From positions 1-23,923 of the forward strand of contig JASJFT010000378.1 in the NCBI GenBank assembly GCA_030770425.1: DNA of 23,923 nt, given 5' to 3'. The stretch is from Darksidea phi. Lineage: Eukaryota > Ascomycota > Dothideomycetes > Pleosporales > Lentitheciaceae. A program made the position numbers and the translations under genes. Each line of letters begins with the position of its first letter. Position 1 is the stretch's first letter. Below, one piece after another: positions 10,886-19,413 of the stretch. Under the pieces are notes generated by a model. It did no database searches. It worked only from the letters and a program-made list of their open reading frames with translations, and was not told where the DNA came from.

Positions 10886-11500
10886 TTATACTAGTAGCTT
10901 CGTCTAATAAGACTATAATATATAGATTATAATAGTCGTATAGTTTATTAATAAAGTTATTAATTTTAGTTATAAAGGTTATATCGTCTTTAATTTTAAT
11001 ACTATTATAAGTAATAGTTAGAACTTTATAATTCTAGATCTAAGCGAATTTATTATCTACCTCTAAGTATTCTAGAAGTACCTTAGTTAATACCTTAATA
11101 GGGAAATCGCCGCTATCTATATATATATTTAAGCCTAGAGATATATAATTTAGATTAGAAAACTAGATAAAAGGTATTCTTATAATAGTACTATTAGTAT
11201 ATAAGTTAATAAACTAGACGTTAAAGATTATAAGAAACTTAATTAGTTAAGTAAAAAGATAATAGTTATTATATAAAATTAATTCTTCCTTAACTATAGC
11301 TATTAATAAACTAGACTTAAACTAAATAATCTTTTTACTCTCTTTAGTATCTTCTTTCTTAGTTTTCTTTTAAACTTTTTCTTTAACTATAAATATAATA
11401 CTACGTACTACCTCTTACTTTAGAAGTTCTTTAGTATCTAATATAGGGTAACCTCTAGCCTAAAAGTTCTTACTAAAGACGTCGGTATAGTCGGGTTAGT
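10886..11500 (-). pseudogene. RIP-decayed gene relic upstream of array B'
   Basis: A coherent minus-strand frame starts near 11,490 (PDYTDVFSKNF) and continues through GYPILDTKELLK, IVKEKV, KKTKKEDTKESKKII, then NLNYISLGLNIYIDSGDFPI, KVLTKVLLEYLEVDNKF, ITYNSIKIKDDITFITKINN and VLLDEATSIKKDKKFYLIT. It then enters array B' in frame. Roughly 10 stops in about 210 codons all fit former Gln/Trp. The family is not recognised; the IDSG motif resembles an aspartic-protease DSG but the surroundings are not convincing. The relic ends close to the left target duplication of the chromovirus, so its upstream part may be cut by that insertion. Confidence 0.5.
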
Positions 11501-11543
11501 TAATTAGTTAATTTTTAATTTTTTTTATTAGTTACTTAAGATA

Positions 11544-11548
11544 CTTAT
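11544..11548. repeat. Left target-site duplication CTTAT of the chromovirus
   Basis: The five bases CTTAT directly precede the left LTR and recur directly after the right LTR at 19409-19413. Five-base duplications are usual for Ty3/gypsy integrases. The exact match, despite RIP on both sides, fixes the LTR ends. Confidence 0.9.
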
Positions 11549-11816
11549 TATAAGACCCTAGGACTAAGTATAATTAACTAGGAGTTATAATAGCTAAGGT
11601 AGCCTTCTAATTAACTAATAGTAGAATCGGTATATTAAAGCTATCCTAAGATAGTACTATAAGGGTATAAGAATAAGGGGTTCTTATACCCGAATAGGGC
11701 TTAGCGCGCTAAATAAGCTAACTAACTATTAGGCTAATCCTCGGGATTACCTAATCTACTAACCGAAATAGGAAATAAGTAAAATAACTAGGTTACCTAG
11801 GAAACGGGCCGTAATA
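11549..11816 (-). repeat. 3' LTR of the chromovirus, 268 bp
   Basis: It matches 19141-19408 over its full length without indels. I count 14 differences, all transitions. Termini read TATAAG...GTAATA on the plus strand; the outer TA and TA are RIP products of the canonical TG...CA. This copy is the less mutated one: at 13 of 14 differing sites it keeps the C or G. Read on the minus strand it begins TATTACGG, and the polypurine tract precedes it. Confidence 0.95.
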
Positions 11817-11830
11817 TTACCTTCCTCCCG
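11817..11830 (-). promoter_or_regulatory. Polypurine tract for plus-strand priming
   Basis: On the minus strand the sequence CGGGAGGAAGGTAA lies directly against the start of the 3' LTR. A purine run in this place primes second-strand DNA synthesis in LTR retrotransposons. It gives independent proof that the element reads on the minus strand. Confidence 0.85.
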
Positions 11831-12246
11831 GAATAAGGCCTTATCCTCAAGGACCTAGTAAACGAATAATTAAGAAAAAACGCTTTTTAGGGGGGGGAAA
11901 GGAGAGGAGGGTAGAAGAGGTAGGTAGGTACCTATATCTATTACTCCCTACTCGAAAAATAATTTAACTAATACCCTTTAGATCGTCCTTAGAGTATATA
12001 AACGTTATATAGCTCTACGTATATCTACTCGTTTTACTATATAAATTATTATTTAAAAAATATTTTTCCGATATATATACTACGTAACGCGCTTAGCGTA
12101 TCTAAAGGGTATTATAGGATATATAAGAGGACACTAGTAACTCGATTTTCTATATTACCTAGGAGTTATATACGCGTAGCTCTACTAGAAGATAAGACTT
12201 ACTCCTTCTACGTTTCTACCCGTAGTAAAGTAAGACTATAGGGGGG
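11831..12246 (-). other. 3' untranslated part of the chromovirus with purine/G-rich tract
   Basis: No coding frame was seen here. An eight-G run at 11890-11897 is followed by GGAGAGGAGGG and further GG pairs up to about 11,930, a strand-asymmetric purine tract (pyrimidine-rich in the element sense). Closely spaced G runs could fold into a quadruplex. CpA survives at 11848 and 12132. The rest is AT-rich with CGCG patches near 12,090. Confidence 0.6.
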
Positions 12247-12472
12247 TACTCTAAGCTCGGGGGTAGTTACCGTAGGCTTTAGATATTACGCTACCCGTTT
12301 TAGCGGGCTATAAAGAAGAGAAGTTCTAAGCTTAGAAGTAATTACTGTAAGCTCTAGGCTATATACTACCCGTTTTAGTAGGTTATAAAGGAAGGTACCC
12401 TAAGCCTAGAGGTAATTACCCTAAGCTCTAGGTACTACGCTACCCGTTTTAGTAGGCTATAAGAAGTAGGGG
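12247..12472 (-). repeat. Three tandem copies of a 74-75 bp unit in the 3' untranslated part
   Basis: Copies start near 12247, 12322 and 12396. Shared landmarks are CTAAGC near the start, TAGTTAC or TAATTAC after it, and CTACCCGTTTTAG followed by GGTTATAAAG or a variant. Differences are mostly transitions, and a TpG survives at 12346 in copy 2. The period is not a codon multiple and the array lies downstream of the chromodomain, so it is probably untranslated. Short repeats near the polypurine tract are known in several LTR elements. Confidence 0.85.
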
Positions 12473-12599
12473 CCTATACTCGATATTAATAATTTTTCTA
12501 GATTTCTATCTTAACTAGTACCTCGTCTTCTAACTAGGGGCTAAGAAACTTATCTTATAATGCGGCTTCTAACTACTAGACTAGCCGTTTAGGTAGATC

Positions 12600-12775
12600 T
12601 AGCTTATTAGAGTACTTATCGTAAAACTCTTTTACTTTTTAGACTATATTTATAAAATTACTTACTAGATAGTAGATTAGGTCCGGGTCGTAGTCTATCT
12701 ATTCTATTTAATAGTAGAGCTTACTATAAACGATCCGGCTATTAAGGATACGGGCTACTAGTTACTCGGGATATC
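12600..12775 (-). pseudogene. Chromodomain at the integrase C terminus
   Basis: The minus-strand peptide contains VARILNSRIVYSKLYYRI, then DYDPDLIYYLVSNF, followed by a helix-like VKEFYDKY. This is the chromodomain pattern of three beta strands (an 'ILxSR...YxVxW.GY..' core) and a C-terminal helix. One aromatic cage position, Trp, now reads as a stop and others as Tyr. In chromoviruses this domain binds methylated histone H3 and directs integration into heterochromatin, which fits the location of the element. A basic tail (NKLDLPKRLV) follows. Confidence 0.85.
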
Positions 12776-12929
12776 TATTTACTTCTATAGCTAGTTCTTC
12801 GGGAAGTACTTAACTAGGTAATAGGTCTTATATAGCTTTATATAACCTATCTATATAGAAAACGTTATATATCTTTATATAGGAGGGTAACTAGACTATA
12901 TAGAAGTTATATCTTTAACTAATAATAAA

Positions 12930-13890
12930 ATAAGATCTATATATTTACTAGTCTAATTTTAGACTTAGCCTCGAGGTAGTAAATCCCTTAGGTATAATAT
13001 AGACTTAATCTCCTACGTCGAAATCTAGAAGATAGCGTTTTTTATTAGCTTATCGGCTCTAGGCTTTCTAAGCTACTATAATATTAGCTTAGACGTAGTC
13101 GCGAACCTATTAAACTACGTTAGCTCGGGTTTTTACAAACTCCTAGGCTACCTATATAGTTATATTATCCGATAATTCGGAGGGTTTATAGACGCGTTCT
13201 TACTAGTCCTAGTAGTAATAAGTCTTATAGCCGAATTCGATCTTAAACGGAAAAAATCCCGTTATATCGTACGGAAGAATTACCTAGACCTAGTCTATAC
13301 TAGATAGGAGATCGGACTAATTATTCTAATAGAAGTTTATAAAGGGGTATAATCGTTAGTCTAGTTATTAATTAAAAACTTCTATATTACCGTCGGTTTA
13401 TAGGTAGTAGACCGTAGATAATAACTAGCTAATTTCTACGAGTCTATATAATTCTTTCGTAAAGTCTAATACGAACTATAGATCTTAATCCGAGACTATA
13501 GTATATAGGGGACTAAAGACTCGCTATATATATATATAGTAGAGAGTAGCTATATCTTTAGTAATAGTAGTCTTAAAGTAGAGTAATAAGAAAGTATATT
13601 TTAATAATCTATATATTACTACGAATACGTTATTATATTCCTTATAGTTCTTTAGAAAGCTTTTAAAGTCTATAGAAATATCTTTCTATACCCTCTTAGA
13701 TATAGGGAGTAGTTTAAGGAGATCTAGGGTCTTATCTTAAGGCTTATAACTTTATTAGTACTACTTATAATTTCTTATATAATACTTTATATCTTTATTT
13801 ATTATACCCTAGTAATATAGGTCTCTTAGGAGTCTAATAGTTTTCTTTATACCCGGGTAAGTAGTAATCTATATAGTATATACTACCTAG
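12930..13890 (-). pseudogene. Integrase: zinc finger, DDE core and GPF/Y-like region
   Basis: The HHCC finger region at 13,740-13,880 reads TTYPGIKKTIRLLRDLYY and later YIRNYK-YxxSYKP, with His and Cys as Tyr. The catalytic core shows the first Asp (in ISIDFKSF) at 13668-13670, the second (in IVSD) at 13488-13490, and the Glu (in TDGNIEVFN) at 13380-13382. The three are spaced about as usual for Ty3/gypsy integrases. A substrate-independent region with FKIEFGYKTYY follows near 13,220. The acidic residues themselves survive RIP because their codons lacked CpA/TpG context. A CpA remains at 13136. Confidence 0.88.
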
Positions 13891-14299
13891 ATAAGATAGA
13901 TCTTAAGAAACCCTACTTTAGATACTACTAACTTCTCTTTTTAGAGGAGAAGTCTAGATAAGGTTAGAGATAGGTACTTATATTCTTAATAAGCTAACTC
14001 TTACTCTAGTTCGAGTATAGTATATATACGATTCTCGTAAAGTATATAGTTAAGAAGTAGATAAGAATAAGCTTCGGTTTTATACTTAGAATCCTAGGTA
14101 TCGGTAGTAACTATTAAGATAGCTATTATAGTAAAGGTCTATCTGGAGGGGATAAAGATATAAGTCCTAGCGGCTTTATCTTTTTTCTTCTAAGTTTTTA
14201 ACTTCTTCTATTTTTAAGAGAGAATATCCGCGATAATATTAGTAGTCCCGGGGTAGTAATAAATAGTATAGTAGTAGTCTATAAGCTTCTCGGTCTAGT

Positions 14300-14640
14300 A
14301 AGTCTATTACGGGGTTAGTTCGTACTTAGTCGAGAAATATTCTAGTATCTAGTAATTAGTAATAACTTAGAAGGGTTTATTTAGTTATAACCCTATAAGC
14401 TAAGTTCTCTATTTATTTAAATCCCTTATAACCGCGAGTATCTCTTTATTATAGATCTTATAGTTTATTTCTATAGACTTTATTATCTTCGTAAAGTAGA
14501 CTATAGGTTACTAGATTCTATTATCTTAGAGCTATATAAAGGTATCTACTAGGACGCCGTTACTTACGTCGGTTTCTATATAGGTCCTACGATAGAGCGA
14601 GTAATATCTTATAATAATATCTAAATATAATAATACCTTA
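14300..14640 (-). pseudogene. RNase H domain
   Basis: The minus-strand motif IETDVSNGVLVDTF corresponds to the ETDAS motif of Ty3/gypsy RNase H; the catalytic Asp is at 14568-14570 and Ala has become Val. Further on, YFTKIIKSIEINYKIYNKEI and the ILAVIRDL helix match the usual order, and TDYQILEYF matches the TDHKSL segment. It removes the RNA strand during reverse transcription. Confidence 0.88.
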
Positions 14641-14869
14641 CTTTTCTTAAATATAGCTCGCTCTTTAGGTCTAAAGGTATAGAATTTTCTCTTTCGTAGT
14701 AGTTAGATAAGCGGGCGGACTATATAACTATAGTCTTTTAGCTACTTTCGGTAGTAGTTATAGAAACCTAGGTAAGCTTATAGCCCTTTTAGGATTATAG
14801 GTTTCTTTTAGTCTCTAATAACTACTATCTTATTAGGGTCTATACAGATCCCTTTAGTACTAATAATAA

Positions 14870-15410
14870 AATCTAAAAACTTTACCTTAGTAACTATAAA
14901 CTTATTCTTTTTAATATCGACCTATAGTCTAGTCTTCTTAAGCTTATCTAGGATTTTACTTATATATTTCTCGTACTTAAGAGGGTCCTCTAAGTAGATT
15001 AAGATATCGTCTATATAGGCGGTATAGATTTTATTAATTTCGTCCTTAAGTACTTAATTAATATAGTACTAAAAGGTTACCAGTCTATTATATAGTCTAA
15101 AAGGTAGAATACGGTATTTATAATTCCCGTATCGTATTTTAAAAGTTATAAGGTCTTCTACGTCGGGGTCTAATTTAATATAATAGAAGGCTTAATATAC
15201 GTCTAGCTTAGTAAAGACCTTTACTTTAAAGAGTTATATTAGTATCTTCTTAATTAAGAGAATAGTCGTAATATCTTTCTTCGTAACTACGTTGATTTTT
15301 TAGTAGTCGACGTAGAACCTCTACCCCTCTTCTAGCTTCTTAGTAAATAGAACGGGCGAGGCGAAATTAGTATTACTAGTTATAATAAAGCCCTTTTTTA
15401 GGTACTCTTC
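14870..15410 (-). pseudogene. Reverse transcriptase domain
   Basis: In minus-strand order the relic shows FASPVLFTKK, RFYVDY-KIN, VFTKLDVY-AFYYI, TFKIRYGNYKYRILPF, and the catalytic YIDD at 15006-15017 within TAYIDDILIY. After it come LGFxI-type and thumb/connection segments such as KVKFLDFIISTKGI. These are the conserved blocks of Ty3/gypsy RT. Both active-site Asp of YIDD and the Asp of KLDV are kept. TpG survives at 15293, and CpA at 15081 (within the RT) and at 14845 (just past its edge). Confidence 0.93.
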
Positions 15411-16189
15411 TAAGTAAGCTTTTAGTAACTTTAGATATTTAAGAGATATATTATAGAGTAGACTTATACTAAGCTTACTTATATTATCCTTAAGGGTAAT
15501 TTTATAATCGATATTCTCCCTTCTAAAGGGTAGCTTATCTAAGTCGATCTTAAAGAAGTAGTCTAGAGTAGCTCCTATATAATCTTTATAAGGGAGCTTT
15601 TCTACTATTATATCTTATACGTTCTATTCTACTAAGTCTTCTATTAAGTCTTTCGACTATCTATTTCTAATTAATAAGTTAACTTTATATAGACTAGTAG
15701 CTTCTAACGTAACTTCTTTCTTATCTATAAGCTTCTATATCTTAGAAGGCTCGAGAAAATATACGTCGAACTTATTACTAGCGACCTACTCTAGTAGGTC
15801 GTCGGGGATAGGTATTACTTTCTTTTTCTTTCTATTATTTTTTCGATAACCTTATTAGCTTTTCTTAGATTTAGTATCTCTTAAACTACTATTAGTATCG
15901 CTATCTACGTTCCTCTATATTTTCTTAGGAGTAGCTTACTAGTCCTCTATTATCTATAGTAGGGCTTTGGTAAGCTTATAGACCTCCTTCTAGAGGATTA
16001 TAAGAACTTTAATTAGAATCTCTAAACTAAGTATTAGATTCTTTCTAAGTAAATAGACCTTCTTCTATACTTTAACCTACTAATTAATTAGATTATTACG
16101 ATATAAAGTATCGTTCTAGTATTCCGGGTCTAGCTTCGAATCCGGCTTCTCTATAGTAGTTAGGTTATATTTTATCTACTTCGGAGTAT

Positions 16190-16510
16190 TATCTAGCTAG
16201 TATAAAGTCCGGTTATAATAGTCGATTAAGGACTAGATTTACTCGAAGAATTTTCTTCTAAGTATTATATTGTAATACCCGAGCTTATAGAAGAGGAACT
16301 AGGTAGATATATCCTTTCCCTAAATTAATAGATTAGCTTAAATAGCTATATCGACTAAGTAACTATATTTCCTATTAAACCTATTAAGGGGGATCGATTT
16401 CTTTAGTCGATAGAAGACGGGCTTTAGCTTTTTCTTTACTACCTTTAAATATTTAGAGTAGACTAATAGGTACGTACTAGTACTACTATCTACTAATCCT
16501 CTTAGCTATA
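16190..16510 (-). pseudogene. Aspartic protease domain
   Basis: The minus-strand peptide RGLVDSSTSTYLLV carries the active-site Asp at 16488-16490. The canonical DSG (or DTG) here reads DSS, because TGG context became TAG (Gly GGT to Ser AGT). About 70 residues later comes YYNIILRRKFFE (about 16,236-16,275), the counterpart of the second conserved ILG block with Gly changed to Arg. It would have cut the Gag-Pol precursor. A TpG at 16271 survives near the second motif. Confidence 0.85.
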
Positions 16511-16639
16511 TAGCTAGGCTATTTACTATAAGTTAAATAGGGAGCGTAAATAATTTCGAATCGACAAGCTACGGTATCTTAATAAGCTATTAATAATTAA
16601 AGGGTTTAATTACTTCTATATAGACTACTAGAGAGGAGC

Positions 16640-18900
16640 TCTCCTCTAGTAGCTTTTATTTTTTAATACTATAGAGGAGACGTTAGAGTTATACTCTAAA
16701 CTACTTTCCTTTTTATATAGGGAGTCTAAATAAGCTCCTTCCTTAGAATTATTAGGAAAGATAGTATTAACTTCTACTTCTATAGTATTTTACGTTATCT
16801 TATATACGACGTAGTCGGGATAGTCTTACTATTTATTCCTTTTCCCGTAATTAAAATAACGGTCTTACTTCTTATACTCCTCGAAAGAGTAGTTATAGAG
16901 CTTAGAGGCGTCTTTAAAGTAAACGGACCTCTTTTCCGACTTATTAGGGAAGGGCCTACTTACGATCGGCTACTTTCTCTTAGAAGTAGCTAATTAGTTA
17001 CTTTAAATAAGCCGGGCCTTTTAGTACTAGTTATTCTTAAGTAGTACTCTATTAGCTAAAGTCGCGTATTTATAGAGCTTACTAAAGATAGAATTACTAT
17101 TATTAAATAGATCTACCTTATTTCTTAGCTTAAAGTAGAACTTATCTACGAATTCTTCGTTCTACTAGTAGTAAGATAGGTAGACCTCTATTACTAGACG
17201 CTTAAAATTCTTAACGAAGTTATTAACTTCGCTAAATACGTTTATACGTAGTTAGTAGAATTTAACTTTTACCTTCTTCTTTATATAGGAATCTTTATAG
17301 TATTTCTTAATATATTCTAATAGATCTATATCGAATATAAAGTCTACTTCTTCTTCCCTAGAATTTAGCTATATCCGAATATAGTCTTTTACTAGGTCTA
17401 CTAGTCGGGATATAATATAGACTTAATAGATCTTAGCTATCTACTAGGGGGTTTCTTATACGTACTAGTCCTTATTAATAGTAAGTTTCTATTCTATATC
17501 GTAGAGCTAGTTCTTTAACTTAGGCTCTCCGTTATTTTTAAATAAGACGAGGTTAAGGTAGAACGTAGTCTTCTAGAAGTTAGAGATTTATAAGGATTTA
17601 CTTCGGTAGTTTTCTATAATATTCTCCTCCTAAATAAGAACCTATATTCCGTTATCTAAGGTAATAGTTACGAACCCTAGTAAGACTAACGGAGATCTCG
17701 TAGAGGGGGTACTAGGGCGAGGAGTAGAAGTATTTTCTATTTTCTCTATAGTAAAGGGTAGTATATCTAATTCTAATAGATACTCGTAATAGTCCTTATT
17801 AGGTAGAGGAGTCTGTATTAGATCTAGAAACGTAATTAATTTAGTAGTTAGCTCTTTTTATAAGAAGCTTAACTAAAAGATTAGATACTAGACTAAATCC
17901 TACTAGAACCTTCCTAGAAGCCCGGGGGTTTAAAGTAGGGTACGATAAGTAAGAGGGGTCCTTTAAAGGCCGATATTTAGATCGTTTAGTTATATCGTTA
18001 TAGGGGGGAGTCTTACCTCTTCTATATCTTATCTACTATTAGGGTTATACTATAATAGTAGAGTCTTAAGAGTAGACTTAGGATTATACTAAGGGAGGAC
18101 TACGAGTCCGGCCTTTATATAGGTAGCCGTAGGGGAGGACTATTTAAGGTCTTCCTCTAAACTCTACTACCTACTTACGGTTCTCTAGGCTTATTAGAGC
18201 TCTTCTTATAGCTTTTTAACTTACCTTCTATAATTATTCCTTTCCTTAGCTAATTAATTAAACTTATCGGCTATAGTATTTATAAAGACGTTTTTACTAA
18301 CTATACCTACTTCTATAGTATACGCTAGCCTTTTAACTACGATAAGACGAAGACTATTATCTATTAGGATATTAGTAATTAGGTCGGGCCCCTTCTAGGT
18401 AGCTAGTATATTCTAGACTATATTATAGTCTAGGAGTTCTTTCTATCCTTCTATATTTATTAGATAGGGGATTCGAGGTCTATTTTCTTCTCTAAGTAAT
18501 TTAACCCTCTCGGCGTACTTATCGATCTCCTCTTCGAGGCTATCTTTACTTATACTCTTCTCTTAAGGGGAGAAAATAGTCTTAAGAGTCTAGGGGTTAA
18601 TATATATATCTTTATTAACGAATACCTCTAAGGGGATTAGTTTATAGACCTTAGTTAGCTTTTACTAGTATACTTTCTCTTTAGGGAAGAGTATCTTACT
18701 TCTAGCCTAGCTCTAAGACCTAGTCTAAGCTCGCGTACTCCTTACCCTACTCGGGGCTTAGCTTAGGGTCTTTCTCTTTCCTTTATCTTTCTTCTATAGG
18801 GAGGCCTTACGGGAAGACGGCTTCGAAGGGTCTACTTAGCCTAGAGAGTCCGCTATCTTATCGTTATACTAATTTAGTAATTTAGTTAATTATATAAAGA
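16640..18900 (-). pseudogene. gag polyprotein relic of the chromovirus
   Basis: The minus-strand frame from about 18,850 to 16,650 gives a charged N-terminal part (for example KNVFINTIADKFN, LAKERNNYRR near 18,210-18,290) and a Pro/Ser/Thr-rich linker (STPRPSTPSTRSP near 17,710-17,740). Next is a capsid-like block near 17,050-17,350 (IKKYYKDSYIKKKVKVKFY, LRINVFSEVNNFVKNFKRL). Then comes a C-terminal nucleocapsid part. This is the usual Gag layout of fungal gypsy elements, forming the virus-like particle. The start is unknown because ATG has been destroyed. It is upstream of protease and pol in the same element. Confidence 0.85.
16815..16865 (-). pseudogene. Degenerate CCHC zinc knuckle of gag
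   Basis: The minus-strand peptide RYFNYGKRNK-stop-stop-DYPD looks like a CCHC knuckle (CxxCGKxxHxxxxC) in which the Cys have become Tyr by RIP. The His position reads Lys and the last spacing is one residue short, so the fit is imperfect. Position at the C-terminal end of gag, before protease, is as expected for nucleocapsid. Confidence 0.6.
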
Positions 18901-19140
18901 TAAGTTAGTTATAGAGTTTAGGATATAAGTCTAACCCTATATAATACTTTTATAGGTCCCTTCTCTCTAAGGGAGGTACTAGGCGCTCTAGTAATATCGG
19001 GGCTCGAAGTAGTCGGTTTTAAGACTTACCTAAGGGAGCGCCGTATACTACCTACCCTAAGTACTATAGACCTCTAGGGATTTTAGGGGGGTTAATATTT
19101 AGCCGCCGTCTCCGGCCGAAAGTTAGAGATCTTAGGATAA
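18901..19140 (-). other. 5' leader of the chromovirus; primer binding site not identified
   Basis: On the minus strand this leader runs from the 5' LTR to gag. Directly after the LTR it reads TTATCCTAAGATCTCTAAC. A tRNA-complementary primer site normally starts with TGG, which RIP would give as TAG or similar; none is evident. GC-rich patches (GCCGCCGTCTCCGGCCG on the plus strand, 19,103-19,119) may form a hairpin. No coding frame is defended here. Confidence 0.55.
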
Positions 19141-19408
19141 TATAAGACCCTAGGACTAAGTATAATTAACTAGAAGTTATAATAACTAAGATAGCCTTCT
19201 AATTAACTAATAGTAGAATTGGTATATTAAAGCTATCCTAAGATAGTACTATAAGGGTATAAGAATAAGGGGTTCTTATACCTAAATAGGGCTTAGCGTA
19301 CTAAATAAGCTAATTAACTATTAGACTAATCCTCGGGATTACCTAATCTACTAACCGAAATAGGAAATAAGTAAAATAACTAGGTTATCTAGGGAATAGG
19401 CCGTAATA
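19141..19408 (-). repeat. 5' LTR of the chromovirus, 268 bp
   Basis: It pairs with 11549-11816. At 13 of the 14 differing sites this copy has the T or A state, so it is more heavily mutated. It carries the only TpG inside either LTR, at 19220-19221, where the other LTR has CG. It would have held the promoter and transcription start; no TATA element can be singled out in such AT-rich DNA. Confidence 0.95.
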
Positions 19409-19413
19409 CTTAT
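19409..19413. repeat. Right target-site duplication CTTAT
   Basis: Exact copy of 11544-11548, directly after the right LTR. It marks the insertion boundary; sequence from 19414 on is the old flank that once continued from 11543. Confidence 0.9.

Larger units (their letters stand above)
12480..16560 (-). pseudogene. pol polyprotein relic of the chromovirus
   Basis: Read on the minus strand through RIP stops, one essentially continuous frame gives protease (about 16,500-16,200), reverse transcriptase (15,410-14,870), RNase H (14,640-14,300), integrase zinc finger (13,880-13,740), integrase core (13,720-13,250), GPF/Y-like region and chromodomain (12,775-12,600). The total of around 1,350 codons is normal for a fungal chromovirus pol. 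Cys and His have become Tyr, Met/Val have become Ile, and Gln/Trp have become stops, all explained by CpA to TpA. No ATG exists on this strand. Products would have acted in the cytoplasmic particle and, for integrase, in the nucleus. Confidence 0.92.
11549..19408 (-). mobile_element. Full-length Ty3/gypsy chromovirus, RIP-inactivated
   Basis: The element is 7,860 bp long and runs on the minus strand (5' LTR at right). It has two 268-bp LTRs, a 5-bp target duplication, a polypurine tract next to the 3' LTR, and gag, protease, RT, RNase H, integrase and chromodomain in that order. This order with a chromodomain after the integrase defines chromoviruses, whose chromodomain targets heterochromatin. 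RIP has removed start codons and turned Gln/Trp codons into stops, so it is dead. It has higher GC and more surviving CpA/TpG than its flanks, so it probably inserted after the flanks had been mutated. Both LTRs and the duplication remain, so it has not recombined to a solo LTR. Confidence 0.95.

Noticed and set aside
10950..11150. Retroelement protease in the left block, from an IDSG motif in the minus-strand relic
   Set aside because: A four-residue match in a relic without neighbouring RT or integrase blocks, and without a second ILG-type motif, is too weak.
1..11543. Mitochondrial or plasmid DNA, suggested by very high AT and TATA-type repeats
   Set aside because: Simple AT pressure would not remove CpA/TpG so selectively while keeping CpG, CpT and CpC, and a nuclear Ty3/gypsy element with a chromodomain lies in the same sequence.
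11549..19408. Element on the plus strand, since its LTR starts TATAAGACC there
   Set aside because: RT, integrase, protease and gag all read on the minus strand, and the polypurine tract lies beside the left LTR, which is therefore the 3' LTR.
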